From: Cryptomeria japonica
Lineage: Eukaryota > Streptophyta > Pinopsida > Cupressales > Cupressaceae
Reading direction: 5' to 3'
Length of the DNA stretch: 64,000 bases
NCBI RefSeq assembly: GCF_030272615.1
Contig: NC_081414.1
Span: forward strand, 525,608,137-525,672,136
Shown here: in pieces, positions 58,144 through 64,000 of the stretch
How positions within the stretch are numbered: position 1 is the first letter of the stretch
Layout: each line of letters starts with the position of its first letter
The notes under the pieces: generated by a model
Databases searched by the model: none
Seen by the model: the letters and a program-made list of their open reading frames with translations, nothing else
Told to the model about the DNA's origin: nothing
Position numbers and translations under genes: made by a program

Positions 58144-60139
58144 TGTTGGAATCAAGGAAGACTGGGGGGGGGGTTGAATCAATGTTCTACAAACTTTAAC
58201 TTTATTAATATGTTCTTTCAACCACTTAATACATTGAACCAAAAGAAGGATGCAAGAACACAAAACAATCAACCACAACACCATAGCATAAAGATTTTAT
58301 ATGTGGAAAACCTGGTCAAGGGAAAAACCACGGTGGGGATGAGACCCACAGCTGAGTATACTCAAATATAAAGTTTTACAATGAGAATGCACATGCATTT
58401 AGGAACACTACTGACACACTCAAAGCAGGGAGATCCAATGAAGGACAACCCAACCTTGCAACTTAACACATAAATCATGCAAAACATGGTGATAACTGGT
58501 AACAAGATGCCAGAAACAATAGAAAGAACAATCGGTAACATAATAGAATACAAAACTGGTAAACAATATGAATGAATCTTATTACAATCTGAAGAGTTAC
58601 ACATGCCACATGTTAGATCGTTGTCTAGGATACAAATAATGCTTACAACACAATTATAATATCCACAAATCATCCACATATCAAATCAGCTTCTGGGAAT
58701 AGTCTGCTGGTTCTACCCTAATCCAGACCTCAGCCTTCTGACCTCAGTCCAACTGGATCAGAATCCTATCGAATCTACATCTTCACACGATCTCAAAATA
58801 AAGTCTTCTATCTTCTATATCCTCAAATTATTCACAGACTTCCATTTATACCGTTCGCAAATAATTACAACTCAATCAAGTCAGCCCAAAGACCTATCGG
58901 TTCTTGAAATGTGCAATGGTAACATGTCAGCTCAAATCACTAAGAACAAACAGAAAAACATAAAATGATGCATGGACCTACGGGAATACCATCCAAGGCC
59001 CAAAGAAACATCTCCAATGATTTGCAAGTCACGGAGGTCAACCGCAACCCGATCCAACTTTTCTCAACACACTACAAGACTAACCGGTAAAAACATATCA
59101 ACCAAACCGATACCAGAATCAATAGCTCATCGGGAACTAAGACAACTTCCATGAAAATCAAACATGACAAAGATCACAAACACAAGGGAATAAACCCAAA
59201 TCCACAACGCTAAAACTCAAACCAGAAGAAATGCCACACTCACAAGCAATTCCACTGAAAATTGCTCAACCAGTAAGAACTAGACCGATGCTCCTGCATC
59301 AACTACTTAGAGCTCACTTCTCAAGAAAGAGAGGTTCACTGCCTACAAATTAATTACAACAAATCACTAAATTTCATGCACTAAATAATAACATCTACAA
59401 ATGATTGATTATAATTTTGGTTAAATACATTTTACAAACTTTTCACACTCTGCCTTATACTGCTATGATCCACTGTTCCGTAATAATACAAAGTACAAAC
59501 CTCTAACCTGCGCACATGAAACTATGCACAATCGATCACCAACACCTTTCGCATACCCACCAATATCCAAAATGATGATAACAATTGATCTTATATATCC
59601 ACAACATGAAATTAATTCAACTACATGTCGGCTCAGGAAAACTTAACATATAATGAAATGTGTACACACTGTCGACCAAATCTGATCTTAAATACTAGTG
59701 CAGATCAAAACAATTGATCACACATTACCAAAAATACTGGAAAAAACACTTGGACCACAAAATAAATTACCAAAATCATTTAGCATAATCCGCATAAGGA
59801 TTATTAACATATTACTGCCATTCTGCACTGTTAACCCAAAAATCGAGACACAAAGGCTTCTAACTCACAAACCAATCATAACCGAAGGCTAACGATTTGG
59901 AATAAGGTGATATAGACATCCATCAACCTTGCCTCAAATCCGCAACTTAAAATGTAATCCTGAAAAGAAGTAATACTCAAAATATTGAACTCTGCTGGAT
60001 ACTCTGTTCTAGCTTGCCGAACTTGAACCAATCTTGAATCTGCCTTCTGGTATGATCAAATCACATGATGCGGATGGAATTACTGACTTGGGTTTCCATC
60101 AATGAAAATACTTGATTACCTGTGTAGTGTCTCTTGCCA
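58144..60139 (-). repeat. Probable 3' LTR of a copia-like element
   Basis: On the plus strand it begins TGTTGGAATCAAGG, has a ten-base G run, the block GGGAAAAACCACGGTGGG near 58320, and ends TTGCCA. The next bases are the complement of a polypurine tract (CCAAAGGGGGAGAT on the minus strand). The partner LTR would lie beyond 64000. Size about 2.0 kb. Confidence 0.6.
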
Positions 60140-60160
60140 AAATCTCCCCCTTTGGAATTG
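60140..60160 (-). other. Polypurine tract of the copia-like element
   Basis: The minus strand reads TTCCAAAGGGGGAGATTT just before the LTR. It is nearly the same as the tract of the copia at 3626-3640. Confidence 0.75.
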
Positions 60161-60549
60161 ATGGCAACACTTAGTGAAAAATGACTTAAGTGTCAAAATC
60201 AGTACCAACATATGAACACACTGCAAAACTCAAAAACTCCCAAAGCTCCCCCTGAGATGATTATAACATTTTTCACTCCCCTACACTCTCCCTTTGACAT
60301 CAATGGCAAAGGCGGGGATCCGCATACCAAAATTTATACAAAATTCCTATGGATAGACTGCATATGTACAAACAGACTTCATCAACTTACAAAAACTTAA
60401 ATACATCTGCAAAAATATTTTTCAGTAAACTCAAATCACTGTCCCAACCTTTCTTAAGACACTCCAAAATTCAGATGTGACCACTAAAAAATATATGTCT
60501 GCATCTTTGCCATGTAAAGATCTGTCAGATCATTGACAACCATGACATC

Positions 60550-63500
60550 TCAAGCTTCATTCAAAGCATTGAGCATTGTTTCCATCTTAGGACCAATTAG
60601 ACCTCGGAGCTCACCAACTCTACCAACAACCTTGTCCCTATCATGCGTTAAACTCCTAATCTTGTCAAGCAAAGAAATCATTTGTCCTTCTTGACTAAAC
60701 ACAAAAGTAGTCAAGGGATCAAATGACTGAGATATATTGGCCAATTGCTTCTCATGCTCCTTAATCTGCTTCTCAATATCCTCAGTAAATTTAGACAATG
60801 ACAAACATGATTTGTAGATACTACCTCCTTCGGATAAGACATATTGAATTCTCTTAACATAAGTGTCTAACAAAACTCTATCATTTTCAATCATTCTCTT
60901 CAACTTATTGAATCTTTTTGCATCAAACTCATTCTAGATCTTGACCTCTTCTAACTTCTCAAGAGATTAAAAATGAGTACTTACAAATTTTATTAGATTA
61001 TTCAGCTAGCTGGAGGGAGTATCAGACGAGTCCTTGACAAATGTAGACATATCCTTCTCTAGGACACCAGATGCAAGACTAAGCAACTCACTATCTTGAA
61101 TGTGGGATTTCAACATCTCGTCCCTTGCTTTGGCTTGATAAAATGACGCTAGTTGCAATTTTTGAGTGGGGGATAGAGTGGCCAAATTGATAGGACCTTG
61201 AACTAATTCTGGATCAAATAGTTCCTGTTTGTCCTTCTCCAAAAACTCCTTCATTTCCCTTGTAGTGTCTCTTGCTTCCAAAATAGGTTCTTTGGCCTTA
61301 ACCTCCTTCTCTTCAGTTACCTTCTCCACTTCTTCCTTTGCAGGGATTTCATTCTTCACATATGTCTCAACTTGGTCTACCAAAGGATTATGAGTATCCT
61401 CAGTTGTATCTGCTTTCACCGACTCATCACCACCTTTATTCACCTCTCCTTCTTTTGGAACATAAGGAACATCCAGATCAACCTATTCATCTTTTGAATG
61501 CATTCCTTGGACTTATAGAACAAATGAATCACCAACAACACCATGAGCTTCTTTCAAGACAACATCATATTTATCTCTCAGCAGGACTAACCTCAAGATC
61601 TTCTCTATATCTTTGATCACTTCCTCAGACTACCCAATCATAAGCTTATTTATCCTTGTCTTGCTTCTAAATTCCTTTTTGGATTCTCTAAGTATTTGAT
61701 TTATTTATTCCATATTTATCACCAAACATATATTGACTAAGATAAACTCTTTTAGTTTATCATCCTCAACTTGAGCACTAACTCTTCTCATTTCTAAAAC
61801 ATCATATAGACTTTTAGGAATTTATGACATTATCTCTACAAGAGCCCTATTGAATTTGTTCAAATATTTGATAGTGGCTTCTTCAAGAATTCTCTGACCG
61901 ACATCATCAAACTTATCAAAGAATTCAAAGAGTGGTTTCAAGTTACCTTGCACCATCAAAGCTTTCTCCACATCTCTAACTGTCATACCAGATTTGTCAG
62001 AGTTCTTCATCTTCTTGCTTGCTTTCTCTCCACAGGAGGGCTTGTCCTTAGAGACTTTTGATGCTTTGGTGCCCTTGGACTTCATCTTCTTCACATCTTC
62101 GTTAGACTCAGTCTCTTCATCATCAACAATGGCAACACATACCCTTGTGCCCTTATTTTTCTTCCTCTTCCCTTCTTTATCAGATGATTTTGATTTAGAT
62201 TTCATAGAGTTGGCTAGCTTTTGGGAACCAAAGGAGGGTGCAGAGCTTATGGTTTGTCTTTATTTGACAGAGACTGCCAGACTAGCTTTCTCAACCTTGA
62301 CTATTTTTTCATCTGTATCTTTCATTGTCCTCTTCCTTGCCTCTCTGACTGCTTCAACAATAATGCAAATGCTCTTTGCATATTGCTCTAGCCTCCTCAC
62401 TTTCCTCACAATTTTTGGCTTCTTGAATTGGTTATGCAATTGCAAGTCCTTCTTAGCGAATGTGCCAAACCTCTCCTTTGAAGCATCAATAGGCTTACTC
62501 AATAGATGTTGAGCACACACCTCCAATATCTGCTCATCTACCTCATACCCCATGGGCATGATCCATACTATCCTTGGCTCCATTGCTTCCGTTAGGCATT
62601 GATCAATCTCTACCATGAAGCATATTGTATCCTTTTATTTCTCCATAATAGATTTAGGGATCCTTTCTCTAGCCTGCATCATGCTCTAGAATTTCTTGGA
62701 GTATCCCCAAAGTGCAGTTCTCCATGCCTTTCTATCTCCAATGCCATATAAAAGATCTCTGATCTGGACTACCACCAGTCTGTTACTAGCCCATTGTACA
62801 TTACCAATACCTAGAATCTCATTCATGAAATAGAGGAATAGACACAAGATCAAGGTGCCATATTTGAATGTATTCTTCTTGTCCTTCTTAATTGAAGTCA
62901 GATTCTCCATCATCTCACTTTGGAGTAGCTCACACAGATCATACTCCTTTACCATTTGATATGTAAGATAGATAGTAGTACCAGATACCGAGTTCTCTTG
63001 GCTGGAGTGATAGACCTTGAATCCGATAATCATTGAAGCAAATTTCACATTTGACTCAATAATATTATTGATTGTCATAACCCTTTTGTCAAACTTGGAA
63101 CCGGTTGTATCGGTAACCATTTGATTCTTCATAGACCGTAGTGCAGGAAAACCACCAGATGAGCTTAGACCAATTACAATTTTGATTACATCCTTAGTGA
63201 TCTTAAATGGATGGTTCAATCACATGAATTCATCGTGAATTATGCTTAACACATATCAGACCCACTCATTCTCGTCAAACATTGGAAACCTAACTACCTA
63301 CACAAAGTTCTCCTCCAAAAACTTGAATTCTGGTTTGACCCTGAAATTATCTCCTAAAAGATGATTGGAGGACAAATTTAGCAACTGGGATCCTCCTAAA
63401 TCCTTGAGATTTGCATGAATGTAGGCCCTGATATCCTTGACATGAAGAACACCATACAAAACAAATGAAAATGCACCTAGCGGATCATCTTCTACGAATT

Positions 63501-63582
63501 TGAAAGGGTGCTTTTTGAATTTTGAGTGGGATATCTCAGTGATATCAACTACCAAAGGTGTATGCATTTGCAAAGATTTCAA
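60550..63582 (-). pseudogene. Unknown protein of a non-autonomous copia-like element, 1,011 codons in one frame
   Basis: Six long open stretches (63582-63298, 63219-62686, 62616-62260, 62205-61822, 61443-61006, 60903-60550) all lie in the same minus-strand frame, and the gaps between them are also in frame apart from stops. I count about 15 stops and no frameshift. From the N-terminus: a possible globular part (HPFKITKDVIKIVIGLSSSG, YGTLILCLFLYFMNEI), a basic and acidic segment (KEGKRKKNKGTR, VDDEETESNED), then a Glu/Lys-rich coiled-coil-like end. No protease, RT, integrase or zinc knuckle is seen. The frame can be followed upstream to about 63720, and past the TGA at 60550 to a TAG about 55 bases on. 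The position between primer site and polypurine tract makes it the element's own gene. Function unknown. Confidence 0.7.
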
Positions 63583-63925
63583 ATTTACAAGCTTCTTAGA
63601 AAAATACCTTACTTCGTCAGATTAAGGTTTCACTTGGAATCACCTTCACACTCCATTCTTCACAGACTTTTCTTGCAGAGCTCGCTTATCTTCTTCTCTT
63701 GGAATGCAGTGTGACAAATGAAAGGAAAAAGTTAACTTTTATCATTCACACAGTTATCATTTTGATGCAATAAATGCACTTTCCCTAAACCTTCCAGATA
63801 CCCTATTTTCACAGACTGCTCCACAAAAAATTCTTCCGCGAATCTTAAATATCACTCAATCTCTTCTAGAGATTCTTCCAAAACATATGCAATGCTAAAA
63901 TACAACTTCTGACAATATGCCACAT

Positions 63926-63935
63926 TCTGATACCA
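63926..63935 (-). other. Primer binding site candidate
   Basis: The minus strand reads TGGTATCAGA, the start of the initiator Met tRNA site. It marks the 5' side of the copia-like element. The adjoining sequence to the window end does not match the 58144 LTR, so the 5' LTR border is unresolved. Confidence 0.65.
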
Positions 63936-64000
63936 ACTTTTGGCAGGGGAGAATATGATCTTCTTGAAAACTCCCCCTTGGCCAATAGCCTTAAATCAAT

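Larger units (their letters stand above)
58144..64000 (-). mobile_element. Non-autonomous copia-like LTR element, incomplete at window end
   Basis: It contains, on the minus strand, a tRNA primer site (63926-63935), one long unknown coding region, a purine tract and a probable 3' LTR. No pol domains are present over the 3.8 kb between primer site and LTR, so mobility would depend on another element's enzymes. The similar purine tract and primer site suggest copia relatives such as the 2120-9690 family. Confidence 0.65.

Noticed and set aside
57798-58371. Open frames around the right microsatellite half
   Set aside because: Low-complexity translation with no domain.
60550-63582. Reassigned stop codons (TAA and TAG read as Gln, TGA as Arg)
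   Set aside because: Many stops fit these residues, but plant nuclear genes use the standard code and C-to-T mutation gives the same result. The plastid ndhF insert and copia RT are normal under the standard code.

Overview
The window looks like repeat-dominated nuclear DNA of a seed plant, most likely a conifer-type gymnosperm. I see no intact nuclear host gene. Nearly everything recognisable is a transposable element, mostly LTR retrotransposons (Ty1/copia and Ty3/gypsy Tat) lying inside or beside one another. A plastid-derived insert carries ndhK, ndhJ and ndhF sequence. Pinaceae and Gnetales plastids lack functional ndh genes, so if the insert came from the plant's own plastid a cupressophyte (yew, cypress or redwood type) or another ndh-bearing lineage fits better. 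This is inference, not identification.

Layout. 1-1372: 5' part of a broken hAT transposon (minus strand). 2120-9690: a complete but decayed Ty1/copia element (minus strand) with 1.5-kb LTRs and target duplication GACAC. 10260-12202: a LINE reduced to ORF1 plus a 3' tail, with two tRNA-like modules at its start. 14400-17960: an old copia pol on the minus strand, carrying a perfect inverted duplication. 18462-19760: a decayed gypsy gag on the plus strand. 19727-20550: a complex microsatellite. 21164-21772: an LTR-like piece.

21818-43233 is the centrepiece: a 21.4-kb Tat-type Ty3/gypsy element with two 785-bp LTRs and target duplication TAAAA. It encodes gag, protease, G-patch, RT, RNase H, a second RNase H and integrase, all disabled by stops. 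Antisense to these, its 3' part carries a captured gene with a plant mobile domain (PMD) and a convincing intron. That antisense gene is split by a truncated copia element (34741-37301) and by the plastid insert (about 38221-40640).

43596-50639 is an LTR element without recognisable pol, containing a solo copia LTR (47334-48412, target duplication GTTAC). 51914-53760 holds an old Tat-like gag-protease on the minus strand. 55770-58140 is one microsatellite split by a 1.67-kb solo LTR (56180-57849, target duplication GTATG). From 58144 to the window end lies a copia-like non-autonomous element. It encodes one very long minus-strand reading frame of unknown function, over 1,000 codons, with many stops but no frameshift that I could find.

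The least explained items are the long unknown frame at 60550-63582, the repeated CGTCTGTG motif in the Tat leader and (inverted) in the antisense intron, the template-switch-like structure at 16506-16753, and the stop-codon pattern that fits C-to-T decay in several elements.
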